From NCBI RefSeq assembly GCF_900107035.1, contig NZ_FNOJ01000002.1, forward strand, positions 124,001-188,000: a stretch of 64,000 nucleotides of DNA. The letters run 5' to 3'. The notes under the pieces were generated by a model. It saw only the letters and a list, made by a program, of their open reading frames with translations. It was not told the origin of the DNA and made no database searches. Numbering within the stretch: position 1 is the first letter of the stretch; each line of letters opens with the position of its first letter. This stretch comes from Alicyclobacillus hesperidum. Lineage in GTDB: Bacteria > Bacillota > Bacilli > Alicyclobacillales > Alicyclobacillaceae. Below are positions 26,759 to 35,817 of the stretch, in pieces. Both the position numbers and the translations under genes were made by a program.

Positions 26759-27780
26759 CGCGCCCCCCTCGGCTTTCGGAAACGCCGGCAAACCAACTGT
26801 TCCAATCGTTTAGCAGTACGCAAATGAACTTGCAAGCAATCCCGCCACGCTTGTGGCATTCGTCCTTTTTCCATACGTTCTGCGTTTGTGCCCGACCTGG
26901 CAGCCTGGGCGTGCAATCGAGCGCGCAGCCGCCAACCGAACCACAACGCATCCCTGACCGCCGCGGCAAACACCGGTTCCATCATCTTCGCCTGTGTGAG
27001 CTCCTCGACGCGCGCCATGGTTGCCACCGCTTGCACATCCCCGGCAATGGCGAGCAGGCGGATGGCGTGGACGATGGGCGCTAGCAACTGCTCTTTGACG
27101 TCAAAGAATTCTCCTTCCGCCGCGGCCTGCCACTTGACGCGACCGAACGGATGGAGGCCAACCGTGCGCCGGATGCCCAAGTGCGCCATTTGCCAGAGAA
27201 AAAAGGGCGACGCGGCGAGGAGGGACCGCACGGTGACAGTGATGCCCTGCCACGGTTCACAAGGGGACAGCGGCGTCGCGTCCATCGCCATGAACAGGTA
27301 GCGCGCGCTCTTCCAATCAGGAAAGGCGTAATACTGTTCGATCCGACTGTACCAATCGGCGGGCGTGCCAAACCATCGCGGATTCGGGCCCATGACGTTG
27401 CCCCGGCACGGCTGGAAGCCGAGGGCTGTCATCGTGCGGACGAACTGCTGCAGCGGACCGACCGCCTGTGCGAAGGAAACGGTCCCGTCGCTGACAATGG
27501 CAAAGTCGAGGTCGCTGTGCGGCAAGTCCTCGCCGCGCGCTGCCGAGCCAAGCCGAATGTACGTGAGCCCACGCCGAATCGAATCAGGTACAAACGTCTG
27601 CCAGCCAAATGCGAGTAGTTGCTCGCGCTGCTGTTGGTAGGCGTGCAACCATCGCGAGAAGGGAGCGTGATCGAACGGCGATTCGGTATCTTGTAGAACC
27701 GCGTCCGACCACGCTGCGCCAACATTGGCGGCACGCGCGACCTCCAAATTTGGAACTTTGACAATCACCGGCAACTTCAC
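26755..27780 (-). CDS. DUF294-type (GlnD-like) nucleotidyltransferase
   Basis: 341 residues from GTG 27780, preceded by AGGAGG. The nucleotidyltransferase core is IRLGSAARGEDLPHSDLDFAIV: a GSxxRGE loop followed by the DLD metal-binding pair, as in the N-terminal domain of PII uridylyltransferase GlnD and DUF294 proteins. A helical C-terminal half follows (FFDVKEQLLAPIVHAIRLLA, matching the DUF294 C-terminal domain). No CBS domains precede it, unlike many DUF294 proteins. It is coupled to the exonuclease (ATGA) and divergent from glnA with about 115 bases between, so a nitrogen-linked target (PII or GS modification) is a testable guess. Confidence 0.8.
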   Translation of the reverse strand: MKLPVIVKVPNLEVARAANVGAAWSDAVLQDTESPFDHAPFSRWLHAYQQQREQLLAFGWQTFVPDSIRRGLTYIRLGSAARGEDLPHSDLDFAIVSDGTVSFAQAVGPLQQFVRTMTALGFQPCRGNVMGPNPRWFGTPADWYSRIEQYYAFPDWKSARYLFMAMDATPLSPCEPWQGITVTVRSLLAASPFFLWQMAHLGIRRTVGLHPFGRVKWQAAAEGEFFDVKEQLLAPIVHAIRLLAIAGDVQAVATMARVEELTQAKMMEPVFAAAVRDALWFGWRLRARLHAQAARSGTNAERMEKGRMPQAWRDCLQVHLRTAKRLEQLVCRRFRKPRGAR

Positions 27781-27894
27781 GGGCAGACCTCCTGGAAACG
27801 CTCGGCTTACGGCCACATCTGTGCAAACATGACAAATTGCATTATGATGAACCCAAATGGAGCGGCCAAAAGGCCAGGCGCGGAGGAATCGAAG

Positions 27895-29223
27895 ATGAAA
27901 CGCCAGACAACTGCGGACGACCTGACATCCCTGGCGCAAGCGGCAGGTGTCCGCTTTGTCCGCCTGCAATTCGCGGATCTGTTCGGTACGGTCAAAACGG
28001 TCGAAATACCTGTCGCCAGTCTTGCGCAAGCGTGTACAGAAGGCGTGCTGTTTGACGGTTCGTCGATTCACGGCTTTGCCCGCGTCGAGGAATCTGACAT
28101 GTACCTGTGCCCCGACACGGGTACTTGGGTCCTGCTGCCCTGGCTGGACGAAACCGGCCGCCCACTTGCTCGGATGATTTGCGACATCAAACTACCTGAT
28201 GGCTCTCCTTTTGCGGGCGATCCGCGGGCCATCCTGAAACGCGCCGTCGCCGACGCGCAAGCGTGCGGTTTCGAAACTTTGTCGCTCGCGAGCGAATTGG
28301 AATTTTTCCTGTTCCCGCTCGACAACGACAGCCAACCCGTTCTCGTCGTGGACGATCGCGCTGGCTACTTCGGTAACGACCAAGAGCAGGCTGCTGCTCG
28401 CTGTCGCCTTGACATGGCAAACGCACTGGCGAAGCTCGGCATCCCGCTCTTCGGCACGCACCATGAGACCGCGCCGTGCCAACACGAAATCGACATCGCG
28501 CCGCTACCGGTCGTGCAGGCGGCAGACGCACTGGTCACAGCCAAAATCGCGATGCGCACCGTCGCGCGGGAACACGGCCTGTACGTGTCGTGGATGCCAA
28601 AGCCCTTTGCCAGTTTTGCCGGTTCTGGTCTCCACGTGCGCTTTCAAGCGAAACGGGCCGGTATGGATGATTTTCGAGATGTGCTCTGCGACGGTACCGT
28701 TGGTTGCGGTAGCAGTTTTATCGCAGGCCTAATTGATCACGCCGCGGCGCTCACCGCGATCGCCAATCCCCTGGTCAACAGCTACAAACGGCTGCAACCG
28801 GGATCCGAAGCACCGATCTACGCATTTTGGTCGACGCGGCATCCGATGCCGTTCGTGCGAGCCGCGATGGACGCCAACGGCGCCGTATCGATTGAACTCC
28901 GGTCCCCTGATCCGAGCTGCAATCCCTACCTGGCATTCGCCGCAGCCATTGCCGCCGGGACGGACGGCGTCCGCCGCCGCCTGACCGCGCCCCCTGCGCT
29001 GTTCCAGTCGGCAACGGCCATGACGGCGGAAGAACGTTTTTTGCGTTCCATCCCACGCCTCCCAATCAATCTCGAAGATGCGCTAGCCTTCCTGGAAGAA
29101 GACGAAACCATCCGCGCTTGCCTCGGAGAACACGCGGTCACCCATTACGTCGGTGCGAAAGCCGCCGAGTGGGAGGCGTACAGCAGAACGGTTCATGCTT
29201 GGGAGCACGAGCAGTATCTCTGA
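27895..29223 (+). CDS. Glutamine synthetase type I, divergent paralogue
   Basis: 442 residues. GGAGG is nine bases before ATG 27895. Fold landmarks are LFDGSSIHGF, ASELEFFLF, HHETAPCQHEIDI (Glu ligands), NSYKRLQPGSEAP and ELRSPDPSCNPYLAFA. Substitutions against the Salmonella enzyme numbering: the NRS arginine (Arg339) is Pro in STRHPMPFVR; the second His of GSGMHCH is Arg in GSGLHVRF; Arg355 is Ser. Arg321, Glu327, Arg344, Glu357 and Arg359 equivalents remain. It could be a low-activity glutamine synthetase or a gamma-glutamyl-amine ligase. amt lies convergent and DUF294 divergent. No GlnR box was found in its short upstream region. Confidence 0.8.
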   Translation: MKRQTTADDLTSLAQAAGVRFVRLQFADLFGTVKTVEIPVASLAQACTEGVLFDGSSIHGFARVEESDMYLCPDTGTWVLLPWLDETGRPLARMICDIKLPDGSPFAGDPRAILKRAVADAQACGFETLSLASELEFFLFPLDNDSQPVLVVDDRAGYFGNDQEQAAARCRLDMANALAKLGIPLFGTHHETAPCQHEIDIAPLPVVQAADALVTAKIAMRTVAREHGLYVSWMPKPFASFAGSGLHVRFQAKRAGMDDFRDVLCDGTVGCGSSFIAGLIDHAAALTAIANPLVNSYKRLQPGSEAPIYAFWSTRHPMPFVRAAMDANGAVSIELRSPDPSCNPYLAFAAAIAAGTDGVRRRLTAPPALFQSATAMTAEERFLRSIPRLPINLEDALAFLEEDETIRACLGEHAVTHYVGAKAAEWEAYSRTVHAWEHEQYL

Positions 29224-29249
29224 ATGTGAGCGGTCAGCCCTCTGCACCG

Positions 29250-30638
29250 TTACGAATCATGCCCGAACGTTTGGCCAGAGGCTCCGAAATATTTTGGCAG
29301 TTCGCTCGCGGTCAAAGTCTCCGGGTATGCCGACTCGCGGTGTAAGGCGAGATCGAGACCCATGATCTCCTCTTCCTTGGTCACCCGAATGTCTATGAGT
29401 TTGTCGACCACCCAAAGTAGAATGAACGTGCCAATACCGGAGAACAGCCAGGTCGCAACGATTCCCGTCAACTGCAGCATCACCTGATGCGCATTGCCAT
29501 GGATCAACCCATTGGCACCCGCCGAATTCACGGTGGTCGAGGCAAATATGCCGGTCGCGAGCGCCCCCCATGTGCCGCCGATGCCGTGGCCACCGAACGC
29601 GTCCAGAGCGTCGTCGTAGCCTAATTTCGACTTCATAAACGTCGAGGCAAGATAACAAATCGCGCCGCCAAGAAGTCCGAGTACAATCGACCAGCCGGGT
29701 GAGACGAAACCGGCTGCCGGAGTGATTGCGACCAGCCCTGCGACAGCTCCGGCGCAAGCACCAACGAGTGTAACATGACCGGTGCGCAGTTTCTCGGCAA
29801 TCATCCAACCGACCGCAGCCGCGGCTGTGGCGGTATTCGTCGCAAGAAACGCCTCGGCCGACAGATAGTTGGCGGCAAGAGCACTGCCTGCGTTAAAACC
29901 GAACCAGCCGAACCATAGAAGTGCAGTACCAAGCAAGACGAACGGCACATTGTGCGCTTTAATCTCCCCCGACCCATGTTCTGCACGACGGCCGAGATAC
30001 AAAGCGGCCACCAGCCCCGCAACACCCGACGAGATGTGGACGACAGTCCCTCCTGCAAAATCCAATACGCCGAGCGTGTGCAACCAGCCACCTGCGCCCC
30101 ACACCCAGTGCGCCAGCGGATCGTAAATGATGGTTGCCCATAGGACAATAAAGACGACAAACGATGCGAACTTGACGCGCTCTGCCAAGCCGCCGACAAT
30201 GAGCGCCGGTGTGATGATGGCGAACATCATCTGGAAAATACTGAATACCATATTCGGGATGGTACTAGCATAGTCGGAGTCTGGAGCGGCGCCGACCCCC
30301 CGCATCATAAACCAGCTTAGGTTGCCGATGATGTGGTGGACATCCGGCCCAAAAGCCAGGCTATAGCCAATAACAACCCACTGCAATGAAACCACCAGGA
30401 TGACGGATACAACCTGTAGCATCGTCGTAATCACGTTTTTGGTGCGAACGAGGCCACCGTAGAAAAATGCCAAGCCGGGCGTCATGAGCAATACGAGTGC
30501 GGAGGATGCGAGAATCCAAGCAGTGTCACCCGAGTTGATGGGCGTCGTAGTGGCAGCAAAACTGGTGCTTGGGAACAGAATGATGCCCAAGCATGCGGAT
30601 AGAATCCAAGGCCATTTTGACCCAAGCCGCGTCTTCAT
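29250..30638 (-). CDS. amt: Ammonium transporter
   Basis: 462 residues, with a cleavable or first-helix signal (about 8-28, ending SFAA) and eleven expected membrane helices. It moves ammonium/ammonia into the cell under nitrogen limitation. Family motifs: FYGGLVRTKNV, DPLAHWVWG with the first pore His, DFAGGTVVHISSG, and DAFGGHGIGGTWGALATGIFAS with the second pore His. The ATG at 30638 is chosen because GTG 30650 directly abuts AAGGAG. No glnK gene follows; glnA is convergent, 26 bases away. A perfect TnrA/GlnR box lies upstream. Confidence 0.95.
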   Translation of the reverse strand: MKTRLGSKWPWILSACLGIILFPSTSFAATTTPINSGDTAWILASSALVLLMTPGLAFFYGGLVRTKNVITTMLQVVSVILVVSLQWVVIGYSLAFGPDVHHIIGNLSWFMMRGVGAAPDSDYASTIPNMVFSIFQMMFAIITPALIVGGLAERVKFASFVVFIVLWATIIYDPLAHWVWGAGGWLHTLGVLDFAGGTVVHISSGVAGLVAALYLGRRAEHGSGEIKAHNVPFVLLGTALLWFGWFGFNAGSALAANYLSAEAFLATNTATAAAAVGWMIAEKLRTGHVTLVGACAGAVAGLVAITPAAGFVSPGWSIVLGLLGGAICYLASTFMKSKLGYDDALDAFGGHGIGGTWGALATGIFASTTVNSAGANGLIHGNAHQVMLQLTGIVATWLFSGIGTFILLWVVDKLIDIRVTKEEEIMGLDLALHRESAYPETLTASELPKYFGASGQTFGHDS

Positions 30639-30673
30639 CTCCGTCTCCACTCCTTATCCTGAATTTTTTCATA

Positions 30674-30726
30674 ACATTACATAGAAGGCGGGGTGGTGTC
30701 AACGAATTATGTAATGTTTTCTAACA
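30674..30726 (-). promoter_or_regulatory. amt promoter with TnrA/GlnR box
   Basis: On the minus strand TTGACA (30697-30702), 17 bases and TAATGT (30674-30679) form a sigma-A promoter. At 30710-30726 lies a 17-mer that fits TGTNA-N7-TNACA exactly (TGTAA, seven bases, TAACA). Its centre is about 51 bases upstream of the expected start site, the known activating position for TnrA at the B. subtilis amtB (nrgAB) promoter. Activation under nitrogen limitation is therefore expected. Confidence 0.8.
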
Positions 30727-30825
30727 TAAATGAAAATAACGTTTTACCAAACGGATGAGTAAGGGGGTTTTTCGAGTATTTATTGCAATAAACTTTACAT
30801 CACGTAGGGTGAGACTTCGTATAAA

Positions 30826-30866
30826 AACCGAGTCTGCCGAAAGCCACAGCTCCAGCAAACTCGGTT
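30826..30866 (-). terminator. Intrinsic terminator of codA
   Basis: AACCGAGT (30826-30833) pairs with ACTCGGTT (30859-30866), with a further GC pair inside, and a run of T follows on the minus strand (30822-30827). It lies 33 bases after the codA stop. Confidence 0.75.
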
Positions 30867-30898
30867 ATCGGGTTTCCTGCCGTTTTCACATGTGAACG

Positions 30899-32242
30899 TC
30901 AAACTCTAGGTTCTGATGCCGACACTGGCGATCCAGTATGCATACGAAAGTCGACACCATATCCGCCTTCTCCAACCACCCCATCGCGCGACGTCCAATA
31001 TACGCGGCGCTTGACCGGATCCGTTTTCGCCACCACCATGCCATGACTCATGACGAGCTCGGCAGGTGGCATGCGCCGCAGGAGATCCCACTTGTCATCC
31101 GCATCGACGAGCAACAACGACGCAGGCTTCCCGACCTCAATGCCATACCGGTCCTCAATCTGCAACGTCTTCGCGGATCGATACGTCACCATATCGACAC
31201 AGGCCATAGCCTCTTGACGCCCAGTCATCTGCCCGACATGCATAGCCATGTGTGCTACCTGAAGCATGCTTCCAGTACCAAACGAGTACCATGGATCCAT
31301 GATATCGTCGTGGCCAAGGCACACATTGATGCCCGCCTGCCATAACTCTTTTACACGCGTAAATCCGCGCCGTTTCGGATAACTGTCAAAACGCCCCTGT
31401 AGTGTAATATTGATTAGTGGATTGGCAATAAAATGGATATCTGCCTTGCGCAGAAGTCCGAACAATTTATAGGCGTATGCGTCGTTGTAGCTGCCCATGG
31501 CCGTCGTGTGACTTGCCGTGACGCGTTGGCCCATGCCCCGCTCCAACGCTCGTGTCGCAAGGACCTCGACAAACCGCGACTGCTCGTCGTCGATCTCGTC
31601 ACAGTGCACGTCCACCAAGCGATCATATTTTTCGGCGAGATCGAAACACGCGTCGATCGAGCGAACGCCGTACTCTCGCGTATATTCGTAGTGCGGAATG
31701 GCACCAACGACATCCGCACCTAAGCGCAGGGCTTCTTCCAAAAGTTCGAGTCCGCGACCATTCTGATACGAATAGATGCCCTCCTGGGGAAACGCGACGA
31801 TTTGGATATCGACAACACCGCGGACCTTCTCCCGCAACTCCAGCAAGGCCTGCAACGCAGTCAAGGTCGGATCCGTCACATCGACATGTGTGCGAATGTG
31901 CAACGTGCCTTGTGCCATCATCCACTGCAAAGCCTCGTCGACTCTCGTCAGTACGTCCTCTCTTGTCAAGTACGGCTTGCGCTCGCTCCAGCGCTGAATG
32001 CCTTCAAACAGGGTGCCACTTTCATTCCAACGCGGTTGTCCCGCCGTCAACACGGAATCCAGGTGGATATGCGGCTCGACAAACGGCGGCATGGCAAGCA
32101 GTCCCCTGCCTTCTATCACCTGACCGCTGTATGTTCGCGTTCCTGCGGTCACAATCTCCGCAATATGACCACCCTGAACGCCGATATCAAAATTCCCTTC
32201 GCGCCCCATGATACGAACATCCGAAATCCAGACGTCAGACAT
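30899..32242 (-). CDS. codA: Cytosine deaminase
   Basis: 447 residues of the amidohydrolase superfamily that deaminates cytosine to uracil. The metal site begins with PFVEPHIHLD; further ligand or substrate residues are in FPQEGI, VDVHCDEIDDEQSRF, TASHTTAMGSYN and CLGHDDIMDPWY. The likeness to E. coli CodA is continuous over the whole length, so substrate assignment is fairly safe. It is divergent from codB, its usual partner permease, with 276 bases between, and ends at a clear terminator. Confidence 0.95.
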   Translation of the reverse strand: MSDVWISDVRIMGREGNFDIGVQGGHIAEIVTAGTRTYSGQVIEGRGLLAMPPFVEPHIHLDSVLTAGQPRWNESGTLFEGIQRWSERKPYLTREDVLTRVDEALQWMMAQGTLHIRTHVDVTDPTLTALQALLELREKVRGVVDIQIVAFPQEGIYSYQNGRGLELLEEALRLGADVVGAIPHYEYTREYGVRSIDACFDLAEKYDRLVDVHCDEIDDEQSRFVEVLATRALERGMGQRVTASHTTAMGSYNDAYAYKLFGLLRKADIHFIANPLINITLQGRFDSYPKRRGFTRVKELWQAGINVCLGHDDIMDPWYSFGTGSMLQVAHMAMHVGQMTGRQEAMACVDMVTYRSAKTLQIEDRYGIEVGKPASLLLVDADDKWDLLRRMPPAELVMSHGMVVAKTDPVKRRVYWTSRDGVVGEGGYGVDFRMHTGSPVSASEPRV

Positions 32243-32518
32243 GCGGCCACCTCCTCCGTACAGAGAGACTTTGTCCAGCTCATCCTAACACTGCGCACAA
32301 GCTAACCACAAATGCCACCCTCCCCAGATATCTACATAAGGCCTGCGGCAACCGGAAAACATACTTTGGCCGACGCGTTTGACCAACACGAAATTTGGCC
32401 TCGACGTCAGATTGATTACCATCCGATATTGACGACTCGTACGGGCATTGTCATAGTAACAGCGTCCAACGATTGAATGAGTTGGAATAAAGACAGAATG
32501 GTAAGGAGGCGTTTCCAC
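32243..32518 (+). other. codA-codB divergent intergenic region
   Basis: 276 bases with no gene. A possible codB promoter is TTGACG (32429-32434), 16 bases, TCATAG (32451-32456), which is weak. No purine riboswitch consensus, PurR pair or TnrA box could be recognised on either strand. Confidence 0.35.
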
Positions 32519-33910
32519 ATGTCGTACGCGGATACATCTGATACCTACGGCTCGGAGGTATTACATGTCGAGCCACATGGAATCGATCCGATTCCCCAAT
32601 CAGAGCGTCACGGCCGGGTCAGCAGCTTGTTCACACTCTGGTTCAGCGCAAACCTGGAGTTTGCCACATTGACGACCGGAGTTCTTGGCGTTGGCGTATT
32701 CGGACTGTCGTTTTGGCAAGCAGCCGTTGCCATTGTCATAGGTACGGTCGTGGGTGCACTCGCCATCGGTTTCCTCACGACATTCGGCTATCGTTGGGGC
32801 TTGCCACAACTGATTCAGTCGCGAGCTGCATTCGGCTACTTCGGCAATTTTTTGCCTGGAATACTCAATTTCCTCTGTGGGATCGGCTGGTACACGGTCA
32901 ACACGGTTCTCGGCGTCTACGCCTTGCAGTGGTTACTACCCATCGGCTTCCTACCAAACCTGATCATTATGATCATCCTGCAAGCCATTATCAGTATTTA
33001 CGGGCACAACATGATTCACTGGGTCGAACGCGTAGCAGTACTGATTTTGCTGGTCATCTTTATTTTGGTCAGCGTTTATGCGTTTCCACATATTCATTTC
33101 AACATCGCGGAGAATCCGCATGCTTCCGCGTTCTCTGGCACTTCCGGTTCCATGATTTTGTCAATTGCGATCTCGCTCTCCTACATGATGGGATGGATGA
33201 CCTACAGTTCAGACTATAGCCGTTACTTCCCGCGGGATACGAAATCAACGAAGGCTTTCGCCGCTGCGTTTTGGGGCAACGTCATTCCGGCAGTTTGGCT
33301 CGAGTTGCTCGGTACAGGGCTATCGACTTTCACATCCGTCAGCAAGCCGACCGACCTGGTGTCTGGCATCCTGCCACACCCACTCGCCATTGTGACCATG
33401 CTGGCGATCATTCTCGGAACCATCACCGCAAACGTCATCAACATCTACTCGGGATCCATCTCACTCCTTTCCATCGACGTGGGCATTGTTCGGGCAGTTG
33501 CACCGAAGCGTTGGGTTGCGGCACTCTTGGTTGGCATCCTGGGCGGCATTCTGTCGTACGTCGGCGGCCAGTCTGGTTACTACCAAAATTATAGCAACTT
33601 CTTGTTTGTTCTTGCATACTGGATCAGCCCCTGGGCCGCCGTCGTCATTGGCGATTACCTGCTCGTCCGCCGCCACCGGGATGAGATTGACGATTTTTAC
33701 GATAAGAACCGGCCGCTGCGTGTAGGGTTTTGGGCATTTCTAATTGGTTTTGCCTGTTCCATACCCTTCTTCAACCAAGTCATGTATACCGGATACTTTG
33801 CGAAACACTATCCGCAAATCGGCGACATCTCCTACTATGTGAGCTTCGTTGTCGCGTTTGTTCTGTACGCACTATTTGCAAACCGACAAACCGCCCAAGT
33901 CAGACCGTAG
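32519..33910 (+). CDS. codB: Cytosine permease, NCS1 family
   Basis: 463 residues with about twelve membrane helices. AAGGAGG nine bases before ATG 32519 sets the start. NCS1 landmarks are FTLWFSANLEFATLTTGVLG, QLIQSRAAFGYFGNFLP and YSSDYSRYFPRDT. It imports cytosine by proton or sodium symport and feeds codA. The NCS1 family also carries hydantoins, allantoin and thiamine precursors, but the codA neighbour makes cytosine most likely. Confidence 0.9.
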   Translation: MSYADTSDTYGSEVLHVEPHGIDPIPQSERHGRVSSLFTLWFSANLEFATLTTGVLGVGVFGLSFWQAAVAIVIGTVVGALAIGFLTTFGYRWGLPQLIQSRAAFGYFGNFLPGILNFLCGIGWYTVNTVLGVYALQWLLPIGFLPNLIIMIILQAIISIYGHNMIHWVERVAVLILLVIFILVSVYAFPHIHFNIAENPHASAFSGTSGSMILSIAISLSYMMGWMTYSSDYSRYFPRDTKSTKAFAAAFWGNVIPAVWLELLGTGLSTFTSVSKPTDLVSGILPHPLAIVTMLAIILGTITANVINIYSGSISLLSIDVGIVRAVAPKRWVAALLVGILGGILSYVGGQSGYYQNYSNFLFVLAYWISPWAAVVIGDYLLVRRHRDEIDDFYDKNRPLRVGFWAFLIGFACSIPFFNQVMYTGYFAKHYPQIGDISYYVSFVVAFVLYALFANRQTAQVRP

Positions 33911-33917
33911 ACACGAT

Positions 33918-33950
33918 AACAGGCGCCCGCACGACTCACGGGCGCCTGTT
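33918..33950. terminator. Bidirectional terminator between codB and the aldo/keto reductase gene
   Basis: A perfect 12-bp stem (33918-33929 with 33939-33950; AACAGGCGCCCG arm) with a 9-base loop sits between the convergent stops at 33910 and 33964. Confidence 0.75.
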
Positions 33951-33963
33951 GTACAGAACTGTA

Positions 33964-34938
33964 TCACCAAATCGGCACGAATCCCTCGATTTCGTGCAGG
34001 ACTTCATCAATCTCACGCAAGGTATCCGGTGTCAACTCTAACTCCACCGCCTTGACGTTCTCTTCCACCTGCGCGATTCGGCTTGCCCCAATGATCGCCG
34101 ATGCAACGTTTTGCTGGCGCAATGTCCAGGCAATCGCCAATTGCGACAACGAGGCCCCCAGCGACTTTGCGATGTTCTCCAGTTTAACCACACACGTCAG
34201 CACATCGTCGCGCAAATAACTACGAATCCAGTGATTTGTATGATCATTTGCAGCCCGGCTTTCACTAGGCACTTGACTACCTGGACGGTACTTACCGGTG
34301 AGAACGCCTTGCGCTAGCGGTGAAAACACAACCTGCCCGACGCCTAATTGTGCACAGGTCGGCATGACTTCCTTCTCGATATAGCGGACGAGCATATTAT
34401 AAATCGGTTGGTTCGAAATAATCGGGTGGAGATTGCGTTTATCGGCTATTGCAATGGCTTGTCCAATTTGGGCCGCCGACCATTCGCTGACGCCTGCATA
34501 CAAAATTTTGCCTGCTCGAATCAGATCGTCCAACGCATACAGTGTCTCTTCCAACGAAACGGTGGGATCGAAGCGATGGCACTGATATAGATCGATGTAA
34601 TCGACACCTAACCGTTGTAAACTCGCCTCACACTGTTCGATGATGTGTTTACGCGACAGGCCGCGGTCGTTAGGCCCATCTCCCATGGGAAAGTATACTT
34701 TCGTCGCAAGGACATACGACGCTCTCGGATATTTCCGCAATGCTTCACCAACGACCAACTCGGCTTGACCACGGTTGTATGCGTTGGCCGTATCAAAAAA
34801 GTTGATACCGAGTTCATAGGCGCGATCGATACAGGCGATAGCCGTTTCGCGCTCCGTAGCGTTTCCGTATGTCAACCAACTGCCGAGGCCCACTTCACTG
34901 ACGCGTAGCCCACTATTTCCAATTTGGCGATACCTCAT
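33964..34938 (-). CDS. Aldo/keto reductase
   Basis: 324 residues of the AKR barrel fold, closest in pattern to the YghZ/Kv-beta branch. It reads MRYRQIGNSGLRVSEVGLGSW at the start. The catalytic tetrad is in FFDTANAYNRGQAE (Asp and Tyr), VLATKVYFP (Lys) and LYQCHRFDP (His). NADPH-binding residues are expected in SPLAQGVLTGKYRPG and IIGASRIAQVEENV. The physiological carbonyl substrate is unknown; the group often detoxifies aldehydes such as methylglyoxal or phosphorylated sugars' by-products. It is monocistronic. Confidence 0.9.
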   Translation of the reverse strand: MRYRQIGNSGLRVSEVGLGSWLTYGNATERETAIACIDRAYELGINFFDTANAYNRGQAELVVGEALRKYPRASYVLATKVYFPMGDGPNDRGLSRKHIIEQCEASLQRLGVDYIDLYQCHRFDPTVSLEETLYALDDLIRAGKILYAGVSEWSAAQIGQAIAIADKRNLHPIISNQPIYNMLVRYIEKEVMPTCAQLGVGQVVFSPLAQGVLTGKYRPGSQVPSESRAANDHTNHWIRSYLRDDVLTCVVKLENIAKSLGASLSQLAIAWTLRQQNVASAIIGASRIAQVEENVKAVELELTPDTLREIDEVLHEIEGFVPIW

Positions 34939-35101
34939 GAGATCACCCTCTCGAAAGCGTGCATGTGATTTTCATATTGTAAACGGTGACGCAAGAATCC
35001 GAAAACATTGCTTCTCTCAGCATAGCGTGCTACGTTCGTAAATGACGTCAAATACCGATGGCAATTGTCCCCGTGCCCTCAGCTTAAAGGAGCCTATGTC
35101 C

Positions 35102-35761
35102 ATGATTCGAGGCATCGTGTTCGACTTCGATGGAACTTTGATCGACACCGAATCTGCCTGGTACACCGCCTTTTGCGATCTCTACCAGCAACATCGGGTA
35201 GAACTTCCACTTTCCTTGTATGCACAGTGTATCGGGACAAGCAATGACGCATTCGACCCAGTCGCACACCTGATCGCATCTGCAGAAATACCCATCACCA
35301 AAAGCGAGATCGAGCAGTTTATTCAGCGCCGTCACAATGAGCTTATGCGTGAAAAAAGCTTACGACCCGGAGTGAAGAAAACCATAGAAACGGCTCGTAC
35401 ACTGGGTCTCTGCATTGGTCTTGCAACGAGTTCACATCGGGCATGGCTCGATCCGTTTCTCGAACGTCTGGGCATCGCGGATGCCTTCGATTGCATCCGC
35501 ACCGCAGATGATGTCAAACGCGTCAAACCTGACCCAGCCCTCTACGAACTCACCCTTGCCTGCCTGGGACTAAAGCCAGATGAGGCTGTTGCCATTGAAG
35601 ATTCTCCGAACGGCGCCCTCGCGGCCGTGCGTGCCGGAATGCATGTGCTATGTATTCCAAACGCCGTCACTTGTGAGCTTCCGTTCCCCGAAAATTGCAG
35701 CCATGTATCGTCTTTGGACGAGATCGATTGGCCAACCTGGCTGCAAGAACGCAATGTGTAG
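35102..35761 (+). CDS. HAD-superfamily phosphatase (beta-phosphoglucomutase-like)
   Basis: 219 residues. Motif I is VFDFDGTLIDTE, with a C1-type cap helix bundle after it; motif II is ATSSHR; motif III Lys is in VKRVKPDPALY; motif IV is AIEDSPNGALAA. It hydrolyses or shifts a phosphate on a small metabolite such as a sugar phosphate. ATG 35102 is nine bases from AAAGGAG; an ATG at 35096 is too close. No neighbouring gene hints at the substrate. Confidence 0.88.
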   Translation: MIRGIVFDFDGTLIDTESAWYTAFCDLYQQHRVELPLSLYAQCIGTSNDAFDPVAHLIASAEIPITKSEIEQFIQRRHNELMREKSLRPGVKKTIETARTLGLCIGLATSSHRAWLDPFLERLGIADAFDCIRTADDVKRVKPDPALYELTLACLGLKPDEAVAIEDSPNGALAAVRAGMHVLCIPNAVTCELPFPENCSHVSSLDEIDWPTWLQERNV

Positions 35762-35775
35762 GATTCGTGGCGATG

Positions 35776-35803
35776 CAAAAACCCGGCCGCATATGCCGCC
35801 GGG
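35776..35803 (-). terminator. Intrinsic terminator of the Opp-type operon
   Basis: A nine-position stem with one mismatch (35782-35790 with 35795-35803) around ATAT is followed on the minus strand by a T run (35777-35781). It lies 15 bases after the oppF-like stop. Confidence 0.75.
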
Positions 35804-35817
35804 CTTTGCCTGCTTCT

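Noticed and set aside
32243-32518. Purine-type riboswitch or PurR site before codB
   Set aside because: Neither the riboswitch core nor a paired PurR box could be recognised.
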